64,000 nt of DNA from Micromonospora_H sonneratiae (lineage in GTDB: Bacteria > Actinomycetota > Actinomycetes > Mycobacteriales > Micromonosporaceae). Below, piece after piece: positions 17,172-25,817 of the stretch. Location: positions 1 through 64,000 of the forward strand of contig NZ_JBHTMP010000019.1 of the NCBI RefSeq assembly GCF_042679305.1, written 5' to 3'. The first letter of the stretch is position 1. The number at the start of each line of letters is the position of its first letter. Both the position numbers and the translations under genes were made by a program. The notes beneath the pieces were generated by a model. That model was not told the DNA's origin and made no database searches. It worked only from the letters and a program-made list of their open reading frames with translations.

Positions 17172-17989
17172 TTGCTTGCCTCTCCTTCACGCAGCGTCAA
17201 CGTGCAGCACTTCGGGCCGCCGCCGGCTTTACGCAGCTCGGACAGGTCGACGCCGATCGTCTCGTACCCCCGGTCGCGCAGCGCGGCGGCCAGCGTGGTG
17301 GCCTGGCTGGGCAGCACCACGTGTCGTCCGTCGCTGACCGCGTTGAGGCCGAACACCGCCGCGTCGGCGGCGGTGGCCAGCACCGCATCCGGGAAGAGCC
17401 GCCGCAGCACCGCCTGGCTGCCGGGAGAGAAGGCCGCCGGCAGGTACGCGACGTTCCGTTCGTCGAGTACGCAGAGCGCGGTGTCCAGGTGGTAGTAGCG
17501 CGGGTCGACCAGTTGCAGCGTGATCACCGGCCGCCCGAAGACCTCCTGGAGGTGGGCGTGCTCGGCGTGGGCGGTGCGGAAACCGGTGCCGGCGAGCAGC
17601 AGGTCACCGGCGAGCAGCAGGTCGCCCTCGCCCTCGTTGACGTGCTTGGGGTCGTACATCGTGAAGCCGGCGCGCTCGAACCAGGCCCGGTAGGCCGGTG
17701 CCTCGTCGGCGCGCTGCGGGTCACGGAACTGCACCGCCAGTGCCCTGCCGTCGATGACGATGCCGCCGTTGGCGGCGAAGACCATGTCCGGCAGGCCGGG
17801 CAACGGTTCGATCTCCTCGACGCGGTGCCCCAGGTCGAGGTACGTCTGACGCAGCGTCTCCCACTGCCGGACGGCGAGCGCGGTGTCGACCGGGGCGGAG
17901 GGATCCATCCACGGGTTGATCGCGTAATCGACGGCGAAGTACGTCGGCCGGCACATCAGATAGCGCCGACCGGTGGTATCCAACGTCAT
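17168..17989 (-). CDS. ddaH: Dimethylarginine dimethylaminohydrolase / amidinotransferase-family hydrolase
   Basis: A 273-residue protein of the guanidino-group-modifying superfamily. Seen: MCRPTYFAVDYAINPWM, the FAANGGIV strand, EGEGDLLLAG, YYHLDTALCVL with the catalytic His, and the C-terminal nucleophile in GGGPKCCTL (Cys261). DDAH hydrolyses methylated arginines to citrulline and methylamines. ATG 17989 has AGGA five bases upstream; a longer frame reaching 18052 lacks a ribosome site. It overlaps rocD by four bases. In actinobacteria this gene pair is recurrent, and an ornithine or arginine catabolic role for the pair is likely. The true substrate (dimethylarginine or arginine) is uncertain. 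Confidence 0.9.
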   Translation of the reverse strand: MTLDTTGRRYLMCRPTYFAVDYAINPWMDPSAPVDTALAVRQWETLRQTYLDLGHRVEEIEPLPGLPDMVFAANGGIVIDGRALAVQFRDPQRADEAPAYRAWFERAGFTMYDPKHVNEGEGDLLLAGDLLLAGTGFRTAHAEHAHLQEVFGRPVITLQLVDPRYYHLDTALCVLDERNVAYLPAAFSPGSQAVLRRLFPDAVLATAADAAVFGLNAVSDGRHVVLPSQATTLAAALRDRGYETIGVDLSELRKAGGGPKCCTLTLREGEASK

Positions 17990-18184
17990 GTGTCCTGCTC
18001 CCAGGGGATCGGACGCGCCCGGCCACGGCACGGCTGTGGGCTGGCGTCTCAACCCACGCTATTCGGGCACGGGCGGCGGCAACCACTGGTGAGGATTGCG
18101 TTCCGCCGCTGATCGTTGCGTCTGAACGCGGACCGACCCTCGATCTGTTGCGTCTAGCCCTCGTTGATGCGTTCCGGGACTGTT

Positions 18185-18239
18185 CCGGACACGTTCGGGA
18201 TCTGCCCGGACACGTTTCCCGGGTTGCCCGGACACGTTT
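18185..18239. repeat. Three short CCGGACACGTT direct repeats
   Basis: CCGGACACGTT occurs at about 18185, 18206 and 18228 with roughly 21-bp spacing, immediately beside the hairpin at 18237-18268 and within the upstream region of ddaH. They could be regulator sites for ddaH-rocD or part of the terminator region. No match to a known box. Confidence 0.5.
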
Positions 18240-18268
18240 CGGGGGGCGGCTTCCGCCGCCCCCCGAAA
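18237..18268. terminator. 13-bp perfect G/C hairpin
   Basis: The arms 18237-18249 and 18256-18268 (TTTCGGGGGGCGG and its complement) close a six-base loop. Lying downstream of the leftward DUF4190-like gene (stop at 18350), it should end that transcript before ddaH. Confidence 0.75.
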
Positions 18269-18349
18269 GATGTGCGTCCCGACCGGTGAACCACCAGTAC
18301 TCAGTCGCTGGAACCGGTGAACCACCGTTCCGGGATCAACATGTGCCCG

Positions 18350-18922
18350 TCAGAACCGGTCCACAAACTGTGAGTCAAGCCACTCGCGGGCCCGCTCGAC
18401 CAGGTCGGCGTCCATGTTCGGCCAGGTGAAGCCGCCGCTGATCGCCAGTCCGCCGAGGAACACGGCGCCGAGGCCGAGCAGCAGGCCGATCAGGGCGTCG
18501 GTCTTGCCGGCCACATGCCGGCGACCGGTCGCTGAGATGCCGCCGATGCTGAGCAGCAGGGCGAGCACGCCCAGGCCGATGCCGTACCCGGCGAGCGCGC
18601 CGCTGAGCACGAGGAGCACCGAGGCCACGCCGAAGATCAGGCCGAAGGTGGCCAACAGGCTGGCCCGGGGGCGGGGACCAGCGGGTACGACCCGTTCGGG
18701 GCGACGTTCGACCTCGGGGCGACGTTCGACCGTGGGTGCCGGTGCCGGTGCCGGTGCCGGTGCCGGTGGCGGGTCGGTCGTCGGCGTACGGGTGGACTTC
18801 GTTCGGTCGGTGACCGTGACCGATCCGGTGTCGTCCGGGCGGTTGCGGACGGCTACCCCGGTGGGGGACGTCTCGGTCGGGGTTGCCTCCCGGTGCCGCG
18901 AGAGCGTAGGAATCTTGACCAC
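18350..18922 (-). CDS. DUF4190-like membrane protein with proline-rich tail
   Basis: A 190-residue protein. The N-terminal half is polar and disordered, with a run of Ala-Pro repeats and repeated ERRPE units. The C-terminal half has two or three membrane helices (LLATFGLIFGVASVLLVL, IGLGVLALLLSIGGI, ALIGLLLGLGAVFLGG) in the Gly-rich pattern of DUF4190 proteins, followed by a short amphipathic end (DADLVERAREWL). The GTG start at 18922 has GAGGAGG eight bases upstream, which decides it over the longer frame. Function unknown. Confidence 0.75.
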   Translation of the reverse strand: MVKIPTLSRHREATPTETSPTGVAVRNRPDDTGSVTVTDRTKSTRTPTTDPPPAPAPAPAPAPTVERRPEVERRPERVVPAGPRPRASLLATFGLIFGVASVLLVLSGALAGYGIGLGVLALLLSIGGISATGRRHVAGKTDALIGLLLGLGAVFLGGLAISGGFTWPNMDADLVERAREWLDSQFVDRF

Positions 18923-19049
18923 AACACACCTCCTCTTGACTGCGTGGCTGCGATTGCGTCCAGCACCCACGCGGGTTGTCTCTTCCGCGTCGGACGCGGG
19001 AGCAGGAGTTGACGTACCCCGATGCCTGCGTGCGCACACCTGTCCAGGT

Positions 19050-19466
19050 CTACTGTCTGATGTGTCCGGTTACGCCGGTCGAGTACGGCACCGGGAGGGC
19101 CATCGCCGGTCCGTGCGGGTCGAGGCGTACCCAGCAGGTGTCCGGGTCACCGCAGGTCGGGCAGCGCCCCTGGTCGTCGATGGTGTGCTCGGTGACCAGG
19201 TCGTACGTGCTGACCAGCACGTCGGGCGCACTGTGCGGCAGCGGCTCGTCGGGGTGGCGGATCCAGCCGAGGAACCGGTTGTGCAGCCAGCCGGCCGGAA
19301 CGTAGTCCAGGTCGATGGAGGCTTCCACGAAGAAGCCGGCCAGGCAGACCGACAGGCTGATCAGCGCTCCGTCGTACTCGGCCCGTAGTTCGCGGCGGCG
19401 GGTGTGGCACGGCCACGGGTCTGCGCACGCGGCGCAGGTCCAGTAGGGCCGTGTCGGGTTGTGCAT
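19050..19466 (-). CDS. Small Cys-rich conserved actinobacterial protein
   Basis: A 138-residue hypothetical protein. The N-terminus has WTCAACADPWPC, a motif common in small actinobacterial proteins encoded next to XRE/DUF397 regulators, followed by a predicted helical region (LRAEYDGALISLSVCLAGFF). A second CxxC pair (CPTCGDPDTCW) lies near the C-terminus. Four or more Cys suggest metal binding. ATG 19466 has AGGAGGA upstream. It follows the 59-residue protein with a two-base gap, so they are co-transcribed. Similar proteins are sometimes annotated as flavin reductases, but no flavin site is visible here. Confidence 0.75.
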   Translation of the reverse strand: MHNPTRPYWTCAACADPWPCHTRRRELRAEYDGALISLSVCLAGFFVEASIDLDYVPAGWLHNRFLGWIRHPDEPLPHSAPDVLVSTYDLVTEHTIDDQGRCPTCGDPDTCWVRLDPHGPAMALPVPYSTGVTGHIRQ

Positions 19467-19468
19467 GG

Positions 19469-19648
19469 TCAATTCTGCTCCTCCTGGGTCGGCCAGTGCT
19501 GGCGGCTGATCGGTATCCGGTGTCGCGCCTGACACGGCAGGTCCGCACCGCAGGTGCACCGACGTTCCAGTGGCAGCGGGCGGTGCCGCCGCGCGAAGGT
19601 CATCGCTGCCGCCGAAATGTATTCCTCGTAGGAGACGTGCTGTTTCAT
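19469..19648 (-). CDS. 59-residue Cys-containing hypothetical protein
   Basis: A short protein starting MKQHVSYEEYISAAAM, with a CTCGADLPC segment (three Cys) and a polar C-terminus. GGAGGA stands just upstream of ATG 19648. It is the first gene of a two-gene unit with the 138-residue Cys-rich protein and diverges from the XRE regulator. No function is recognised; the Cys motif resembles that of its neighbour (CxxC...PC), suggesting the two are related or act together. Confidence 0.65.
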   Translation of the reverse strand: MKQHVSYEEYISAAAMTFARRHRPLPLERRCTCGADLPCQARHRIPISRQHWPTQEEQN

Positions 19649-19732
19649 CCGTCCTCCCGTAATCGGTGCATGGCGGCATTGAATGATCTTCTGAATTCCG
19701 TCGCCCGGTTGCCGGGTCGCCGCATTAATTGC

Positions 19733-19745
19733 GTGGACTGTCCAC
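19733..19745. promoter_or_regulatory. Palindrome in the divergent XRE control region
   Basis: GTGGACTGTCCAC is a perfect dyad with one central base, lying in the relatively AT-rich 240-base gap between the divergent small-protein operon and the XRE regulator. Its position suits an operator for the XRE protein. No experimental motif is known to me. Confidence 0.4.
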
Positions 19746-19888
19746 TCAGCATCCCGCGCTCCGCTCCCTTGCGCAACGAATCCCTTCCCCATAGCCTCGA
19801 AGTGCCTTCGGTGAATCAAGAATGCGGAGGGGGGCGGCGGGGGAAATGGCATTCATTTGTTGCACGAGGGAATTGGAGATGTTGCATC

Positions 19889-20773
19889 GTGGATGAAACA
19901 TCGGGCTCTACCGTGCCGAGGAGGCAGCTCGGGCGGCTGCTTACACAGTTCCGGGAGGAAGCGGGGGTCACCCTCGACGCGGCGGCGGAGGCGTTGGACT
20001 GCTCTCGGCAGAAGGTCTGGCGGATCGAGAAGGGACTCGTGCCGGTACGGATCATCGACGGGCGGGCGATGTGCGCCCGTTACGGTGTGCCCGCCGAGTT
20101 GACCGAGATCGTGATCGGGCTGGCCAAGGAGACCCGGGCCAAGGGCTGGTGGCATTCCTACGGCGATGCCGTACCGACGTGGTTCTCGCTTTACGTCGGC
20201 TTGGAGGAGCGGGCCCGGCAACTCCGGCAGTATGACGGCGAGCTGATTCCGGGGCTGTTGCAGACCCGGGAGTACGCCACCGAGATGTTCCGCCGCAAGT
20301 CGCCGACGATGCCGGTGGCGGAGCGGGAGAAACTCGTCGCGGTCCGGTTGCAGCGGCAGAACGTGTTGACCCGCCGACTGCCGCCGGCACCCGTGCTCAA
20401 GGTGATGCTGAGCGAGGCGGTGCTGCTTCGGTCACCGCTCGATCGGGCCGGCATGGGGGACCAGTTGCGGCACCTGCTGGAGGTGGGCACCCGCGACAAC
20501 ATCTCCATCCGGGTGCTGCCGCTGGCGGTGGGCCCGTCGCTGGCCAGCGAGACCGGTGCGTTCGTCATCCTGGACTTCCCGACCACCTTCGGCCGATACG
20601 CCACCGAGCCGACCACCGTCTACATCGAAGGGATCACCGGTGCGCTCTATCTCGACAGGCCGGCCGAGGTGACGGCCTACGAGCAGGTCTGGTCGTCCCT
20701 GGACGCTCTCGCGCCGGACGAGGGACAATCGGCGTCGATGATCCGCGAAATCTTGGGAGAGCGCTATGCGTGA
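19889..20773 (+). CDS. XRE-family regulator with DUF5753 domain
   Basis: A 294-residue protein. The N-terminal helix-turn-helix (about 12-62; FREEAGVTLDAAAEALDCSRQKVWRIEKG) is followed by a long DUF5753 sensor domain (about 100-285; IPGLLQTREYA, RQNVLTR and LASETGAFVILDFP are typical). This is the Scr1/WhiJ-like class in which the regulator is paired with a small DUF397 partner, encoded here by the next gene with an eight-base overlap. GTG 19889 is preceded by GGAG with an 11-base spacing. In Streptomyces such pairs control development or secondary metabolism. A regulator-partner switch is inferred here by family only. Confidence 0.9.
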   Translation: MDETSGSTVPRRQLGRLLTQFREEAGVTLDAAAEALDCSRQKVWRIEKGLVPVRIIDGRAMCARYGVPAELTEIVIGLAKETRAKGWWHSYGDAVPTWFSLYVGLEERARQLRQYDGELIPGLLQTREYATEMFRRKSPTMPVAEREKLVAVRLQRQNVLTRRLPPAPVLKVMLSEAVLLRSPLDRAGMGDQLRHLLEVGTRDNISIRVLPLAVGPSLASETGAFVILDFPTTFGRYATEPTTVYIEGITGALYLDRPAEVTAYEQVWSSLDALAPDEGQSASMIREILGERYA

Positions 20774-20966
20774 CATGGTCGGCGCGAAGTGGCGCAAGGC
20801 CACCCGCAGTGGTGGCAGCGGTGGAAACTGTGTCGAGGTGGCGGGCAACCTCGACGGCGTGGTCGGCATCCGGGACAGCAAGGACGTCACCGGCCCGGTG
20901 CTGGCCGTGGACCCGAGCGCCTGGACCTCGTTCCTGACCGGTGTGAAGACGGGCCGCCTGATCTGA
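20766..20966 (+). CDS. DUF397 partner protein
   Basis: A 66-residue DUF397 protein with the hallmark order WRKATRSGGSGGNCVEVA, the central GIRDSKD and the C-terminal FLTGVKTG. It overlaps the XRE gene by eight bases, the usual arrangement in which DUF397 proteins antagonise their partner regulator. No other domain. Confidence 0.9.
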   Translation: MRDMVGAKWRKATRSGGSGGNCVEVAGNLDGVVGIRDSKDVTGPVLAVDPSAWTSFLTGVKTGRLI

Positions 20967-21161
20967 TGAACCACTGACGCACTGCGGAAATCACGGCCGA
21001 CCCGCTGATCGGTGCCATGCCTGGCGGATGGACTGTCAGGCTGTCGAGCTGGGTGCAGGAACGGGGCAGCCTGCGGGGAACGGCAAATGGTCGGAATCCG
21101 CTTGATCCTGCTAGCCACTGTTCGATGATCACCTAACTCCTCGCCTGCCGCGTTACGTCAC

Positions 21162-21205
21162 TGAGCCGGAAGTGCGATGTGAGCCGGAAGTGCGGTGTGA
21201 GCCGG
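21162..21205. repeat. 18-bp direct repeats upstream of the STAND pair
   Basis: TGAGCCGGAAGTGCGATG at 21162-21179 is repeated with one change at 21180-21197, and a third partial unit (TGAGCCGG) follows. It lies in a 460-base gap (20967-21426) with no supportable gene and may mark a regulatory region of the following two-gene module. Confidence 0.6.
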
Positions 21206-21426
21206 GTAAGCGCGGCACGGCAAGGGGCGGCGTGGCCGTCGTAGGAAAAGCGGGCGCATGAACGGGGCAGCTCGACAGTCTCCACACCACCGTCCCCCGG
21301 CCCCAGGAAAGATCCATCAGCCAGTCAACGATCCACCACCGAGTGTTCCGCGTGGACAGTGGACGGACATTGGTAGCAATAGAATGGTCGGACGGCGGCG
21401 GCAGGTTATCGATCAGGGGGTTGCCC

Positions 21427-21873
21427 GTGTTGACTGAGGCGTTGATCGCATTGGCGGCTGCCGGGTCCACGGCCCTGGTGCAGGCAGCGGTGACCGATGC
21501 CTGGACCGGGCTGAAGGGCGGGATCACCCGCCTGATGGGCCGGGGTGAACAGTCACGTGAGACAGTCGTCGACCAGCAGTTGGAACGGACCCGGGCGGAG
21601 CTGGAGACGGCCGGACCCCGTGTCGAACAGGTCCGATTGGCCCAGCAGGCGGCCTGGCAGGCCCGCCTTGAGGACCTGTTGGCCGAGCAGCCACAGGTGG
21701 CCGACCAACTGCGGGCGTTGCTGGCGCAGCTGGCTGACACACCCGGTGCATCGGCCGGGCACGTCAACCAACATGCTGTCGCGTTCGGCCAGGCACAGCA
21801 GGCGGTACAGGGTCACGGAACGCAGACCGTGACGTTCGGCTCCCAGCCGCCCGCCACGAACAGCGGCAGCTGA
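21427..21873 (+). CDS. Small helical partner protein of a STAND module
   Basis: A 148-residue protein with no recognised family name. It has an N-terminal hydrophobic/amphipathic stretch (LIALAAAGSTALVQAAVTDA) running into WTGLKGGITRL, then a charged helical region likely to form a coiled coil (about 40-105; QQLERTRAELE, RLEDLLAEQPQV). A polar tail carries the motif QAQQAVQGHGTQTVTFG. The next gene begins with a matching motif (NARQAVQGSGVQIIVHN). This layout is a recurring actinobacterial partner of NB-ARC/TPR proteins. GTG 21427 has CAGGGGG six bases upstream. It may be an adaptor or effector; that is inference. Confidence 0.7.
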   Translation: MLTEALIALAAAGSTALVQAAVTDAWTGLKGGITRLMGRGEQSRETVVDQQLERTRAELETAGPRVEQVRLAQQAAWQARLEDLLAEQPQVADQLRALLAQLADTPGASAGHVNQHAVAFGQAQQAVQGHGTQTVTFGSQPPATNSGS

Positions 21874-21929
21874 CGCCTGTCCCACAAGTTCGTGGGCGGT
21901 TCCCCGACGACCGTGGAACGAGGGATGCC

Positions 21930-24212
21930 GTGACGCAGATAGGCCAAGGTGTCGTCGGAGACGGCAATGCACGGCAGGCGGTACAGGGCAGTGGCGTGCA
22001 GATCATCGTCCACAACGACGGCAGAGCGCCCGACGTTCCACAGCCGGCCCCGGCACCTGACGAAAGCCAGGCTGCTGTGGCTCGTACCGATCAAGGGACC
22101 GTGTCGAACCTCGCGGCCCGCAACGCGGGTTTCGTCGGCCGGGCCGCCGCCCTGGCCGCCGCCCGCCAACTACTCCAGAGCCGGGGCCGGGTCGTGGTGC
22201 GGTCCGGCAACCGGATGGGTGGGGTGGGAAAGACCCAGCTGGCCATCGAGTACGGCCACCGCCATGCCGACGACTACGACCTGACCTGGCTGGTACCCGC
22301 CGAGCAACACGACCTGATCGGTGGCCACCTCGCCCAACTGGCCATCACCCAGGGGCTCGTCGGCGCGGATGTCAGCACCCAGGCGGCGGTCGCGGCCCTG
22401 CACGCCGCGATCCGGACCCAGCCACGCTGGCTATTGATCTTCGATAACGCCGAGGATCCCCGTGCCCTCAGCCCCTGGCTGCCGCCCCGGGGCGGACACA
22501 TCATCATCACCTCGCGGAGTCCGGGCTGGGACGAGATCGCCGAACTGGTCGAGGTGAACCTGTTCGACCGTGCCGAGTCGGTGGAACTGCTGCAACGGCG
22601 GATGCCGGGGCTGCCCGGTGCGGACGCCGTCCGGTTGGCACAGGAACTGGGCGACCTGCCGTTGGCGGTCGCGCAGGCCGCCAGCGTGATGGCCGAACAC
22701 GGCATCTCGGCCGCCGAATACATCGACCTTCTCGTCGACAACACCTGGGACATCCTCGACAACGGCACCCCCACCAGCTACCCGGCGTCGCTGGCGGCCA
22801 CCATCGGGGTCTCCCTCGACCGACTGACGGAGGAGAACCCGGCGGCGGCACAACTCCTCCAGTTGTGCTCGATGCTGGCCCCGGAGCCGATCCCACTGGC
22901 CTGGTTCACCGTGGGGGCGGCGGCGCTACCACAGCCACTGGCCGCCGCCGCTGCCCAGCAGTACACGTTCTCGACCACCCTGGTTAGGGTGATCGGAGCG
23001 CATGGACTGCTCAGCATCAGTGCTGGCGGGATGCAGGTACACCGACTCGTCAGTGCGATCGTCCGGAGCCGGCTCGACCCGCAGGAGCGGGCCGCACTGC
23101 GACAACAGGCCGACGACCTCCTCACCGCGATCGCGCCGGAGGATGCGGACGCCCCCGCGACCTGGGCGCTCTGGTCGCTGCTGGCCCCGCACATCACCGC
23201 GGCCGAGCCAGCGACCACCGGTAACGAAAAGATCCGCGACATCGCCTGTCGATTCGTACTCTATCTGCTCCGACGCGGGGAGAACGGTCCGGCGCTACGG
23301 CTCGTCGAGCACCTCTACCACAAATGGCGCGACGACATCGGATCAGACGACCGACACACGCTCAAAGCCGCAGCCGAGTACGGTCACGCAATTTACTATC
23401 AGGGACATCTCCACGAGGCGAACCGAATAATCAACGATACCTACGAGCGGCGTCAACGGGTGTTCGGTGCGGATCATCCGGACACGTTCCGGTCGGCTGG
23501 CGATCTGGTCCTGAGCCTTTTCTCGGTGGGCGACTATCAGCGGGCCCGGGAAATCGGTTCAGAGGTCCTTCCCCGTTGTCGGCGGATACTCGGTGCAGAT
23601 CATGCGGACACATTGCGGGTGGCTGGTGGTCTCGCGTCGAACCTGTTCGCGACAGAAGATTACGAGCAGGCCCGCGAACTGAGCGAGGATTCGTTCGCCC
23701 GCTATCGTCGGGTGTTCGGTGAGGACCATCCCGCGACCCTGGGTGCCGCCGGCACGCTGGCAACGATCCTGCAACTGGTCGGGGAGACCGAGCGGGCACT
23801 CGCGATGGGCGAGGACCTCGTCGCTCGTAGTCGCCGGGTGCTCGGCGAGCGTCACCCGGACACGTTGAGGGTGACGGTCGGCTTTGCCATGCTGCTCGGA
23901 TTGCTCGACCAGTACGAGCGGTCCCACGCCATCTACAACGACTTTCTTCCCCTCTGTCGCGAGGTGCTCGGTGTCGAACATCCCGACATGCTCCTGGCCC
24001 GGGTCGGCTTCGCCCGCGCCCTGCTCGCGATGAACAGGGCGTTCGATGCGCGCCGAATCGTCGAGGATACGCTGCCCCGACAACGGCGGGTGCTCGGCGC
24101 AGATCATCCCCAGATTCCGCCCACGGTCGAACTGCTCGACCAGATTCGAATAGCGCTCGGCGGCCGGCCGGGTGGTGGAAAATCGGCACCCAAGAAGAAG
24201 CGCAGAAAATAG
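21930..24212 (+). CDS. STAND NTPase: NB-ARC plus tetratricopeptide repeats
   Basis: A 760-residue protein. A short N-terminal tag (about 5-30) resembles the tail of the preceding protein. The NB-ARC ATPase follows: FVGR (68-71), P-loop GGVGKT (97-102), Walker B LLIFDNAED (168-176), ITSR sensor (about 193-196) and GDLPLAV (GxP motif). A helical linker leads into six ~42-residue TPRs of the kinesin-light-chain type, each with a variant of LGADHPDT (about 430-745). The tail is very basic (PKKKRRK). STAND proteins oligomerise on ligand sensing; relatives act in regulation or antiphage immunity. No Toll/TIR, protease or nuclease effector is fused, so the small upstream protein is the candidate partner. 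GTG start with GAGGG upstream. Confidence 0.88.
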   Translation: MTQIGQGVVGDGNARQAVQGSGVQIIVHNDGRAPDVPQPAPAPDESQAAVARTDQGTVSNLAARNAGFVGRAAALAAARQLLQSRGRVVVRSGNRMGGVGKTQLAIEYGHRHADDYDLTWLVPAEQHDLIGGHLAQLAITQGLVGADVSTQAAVAALHAAIRTQPRWLLIFDNAEDPRALSPWLPPRGGHIIITSRSPGWDEIAELVEVNLFDRAESVELLQRRMPGLPGADAVRLAQELGDLPLAVAQAASVMAEHGISAAEYIDLLVDNTWDILDNGTPTSYPASLAATIGVSLDRLTEENPAAAQLLQLCSMLAPEPIPLAWFTVGAAALPQPLAAAAAQQYTFSTTLVRVIGAHGLLSISAGGMQVHRLVSAIVRSRLDPQERAALRQQADDLLTAIAPEDADAPATWALWSLLAPHITAAEPATTGNEKIRDIACRFVLYLLRRGENGPALRLVEHLYHKWRDDIGSDDRHTLKAAAEYGHAIYYQGHLHEANRIINDTYERRQRVFGADHPDTFRSAGDLVLSLFSVGDYQRAREIGSEVLPRCRRILGADHADTLRVAGGLASNLFATEDYEQARELSEDSFARYRRVFGEDHPATLGAAGTLATILQLVGETERALAMGEDLVARSRRVLGERHPDTLRVTVGFAMLLGLLDQYERSHAIYNDFLPLCREVLGVEHPDMLLARVGFARALLAMNRAFDARRIVEDTLPRQRRVLGADHPQIPPTVELLDQIRIALGGRPGGGKSAPKKKRRK

Positions 24213-24290
24213 GCAGCTGCGCTGCCCGGGTCGGTTACCGGGAGATCATGGATTCAGCGGGCTGACCGGTGCGGACTATGCTTGTCGGTC

Positions 24291-25124
24291 ATGCCCGAGG
24301 GACACACGATCTATCGCCTGGCGGAGCGCCACCGTACGCTGTTCGCCGGCGACAAGGTGCTGGCCGCCAGTCCGCAGGGCCGGTTCGCCGAGGGCGCGGC
24401 GCTGCTCTCCGGCTCGGTGCTGGGCGACACCGAGGCGTGCGGCAAGCATCTGCTGCACCACTACGACAACGGGCTGAGCCTGCACATCCACCTCGGGCTG
24501 TACGGCAAGTTCGCCGACGGCGACGGTGCGCCGCCGGAGCCGGTCGGCCAGGTACGTCTCCGGTTGGCCAGTGACCGGCACTGGCTGGAGCTGCGCGGTC
24601 CCACCGTCTGCGAACTGCTCTCCCCGGTCGAGGTCGACGCACTACGCAACCGGCTCGGCGTCGACCCGCTACGGGCCGACGCCGACCCGACCGCCGCGTA
24701 CGCCCGGATCCGGCGCAGCAACGTGGCCCTGGCCGCGCTGCTGATGGACCAGTCGATCGTGGCCGGCACCGGCCTGATCTTCGTGACCGAGGTGCTGTAC
24801 CGGGCCGGGCTGCCACCGACCCTGCCCGGCCGGCAGCTCACCCCGGCGGCGTGGACGACGATCTGGGCGGATCTGGTCGAGCTGATGGGCGCGGCGGTGA
24901 CCGCCGGAAAGATCGACACGGTCCGCCCGGAGCACCTGCCGGAGGCGATGGGTCGCCCACCGCGCGTCGATCCGCACGGTGGCGAGGTGTACGTCTACCG
25001 GCGCGCCGGCCTGCCCTGCCACGTCTGCGGCACCGAGATCCGTCGGGGCGAACTGGCCGGGCGGAACTCGTACTGGTGCCCTACCTGCCAGCCGTCCTCC
25101 GCCGGACTCGCCGGTTCCTCATGA
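24291..25124 (+). CDS. Endonuclease VIII-like DNA glycosylase (Nei2 type)
   Basis: A 277-residue Fpg/Nei-family glycosylase. It begins MPEGHTIYRLA, with the catalytic Pro2 and Glu3. A helix-two-turn-helix region (DQSIVAGTGLIFVTEVLYRAG) and a C-terminal zinc finger (CHVC and CPTC) complete the fold. Nei enzymes excise oxidised pyrimidines and nick the strand by beta/delta elimination. The start MPEGH fits mycobacterial Nei2-type proteins better than Fpg (MPELPE). It follows the STAND gene by 78 bases but is probably an independent housekeeping repair gene; the downstream neighbour is convergent. Confidence 0.93.
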   Translation: MPEGHTIYRLAERHRTLFAGDKVLAASPQGRFAEGAALLSGSVLGDTEACGKHLLHHYDNGLSLHIHLGLYGKFADGDGAPPEPVGQVRLRLASDRHWLELRGPTVCELLSPVEVDALRNRLGVDPLRADADPTAAYARIRRSNVALAALLMDQSIVAGTGLIFVTEVLYRAGLPPTLPGRQLTPAAWTTIWADLVELMGAAVTAGKIDTVRPEHLPEAMGRPPRVDPHGGEVYVYRRAGLPCHVCGTEIRRGELAGRNSYWCPTCQPSSAGLAGSS

Positions 25125-25218
25125 GGGCCGGTTGGCCCCGAAGGCTGCGGCGCGACCCCCTGTGCTCGCGCTGTTGACGACCGCCGAAGCGGAACCGTGC
25201 GATGGGCCGCACACGGGT

Positions 25219-25716
25219 TCACCGAGGCAGGAGCAGCCCTCGGTCGGCCATGTGGGCTCGCAACGTTTCGGCGTCCTCGGCGGACATCAAGTGGCGTGGG
25301 ATCACGGTTGCCGGCATCCGGCCGACGTACACGATCCAGAAGTCCGGGGTGTTCCTCACCTGGGTGACCCCGTCCCAGGCGATGCCGCCGGACTCCGAGC
25401 CGCTGCGCATCATGATGTTGTCATCGGTGATGTCGTAGGCACCCTCGACGGCGTAGCGACTGGAGCGGCGCTGGGCGCGCCACCGCACCCACGTCGGGTA
25501 CAGCATCGACAGCAGGCCACCCATGACCATCGACATGCACAGCGGCGAGATTTGGTCACCCCACGCGAAGCCCCGCGAGACGGCGAAACCGATCGCCCCG
25601 ACCGCCACCAGCACCGCGCCGACATAGCGGTACTTGCGTAGCCGGACGCTGCTGAGCGCGGCGGCCACGCGGCCCGGGTAGGCGGGATCGGCTGGGACGT
25701 CGAAACGGATGTGCAC
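25219..25716 (-). CDS. YcxB-like membrane protein
   Basis: A 165-residue protein with two membrane helices (about 30-75), then a YcxB-like soluble domain (about 90-155; YDITDDNIMMRSGSESGGIAW, DGVTQVRNTPDFWIVYVG and a C-terminal FHPW-like basic end) typical of this family. Function of the family is unknown. It is convergent with the Nei2 gene and followed, on the same strand, by a small secreted-protein gene about 100 bases upstream. Confidence 0.8.
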   Translation of the reverse strand: MHIRFDVPADPAYPGRVAAALSSVRLRKYRYVGAVLVAVGAIGFAVSRGFAWGDQISPLCMSMVMGGLLSMLYPTWVRWRAQRRSSRYAVEGAYDITDDNIMMRSGSESGGIAWDGVTQVRNTPDFWIVYVGRMPATVIPRHLMSAEDAETLRAHMADRGLLLPR

Positions 25717-25817
25717 GCCAGAACGATAGTGGCCCCAGGCGCACCCCGGGCAGCGCCTGACTCGCGCCCTGCTGACGGGGTCGGTGGTCGTTGGCGAACG
25801 ACCACCGGAAATACCGG

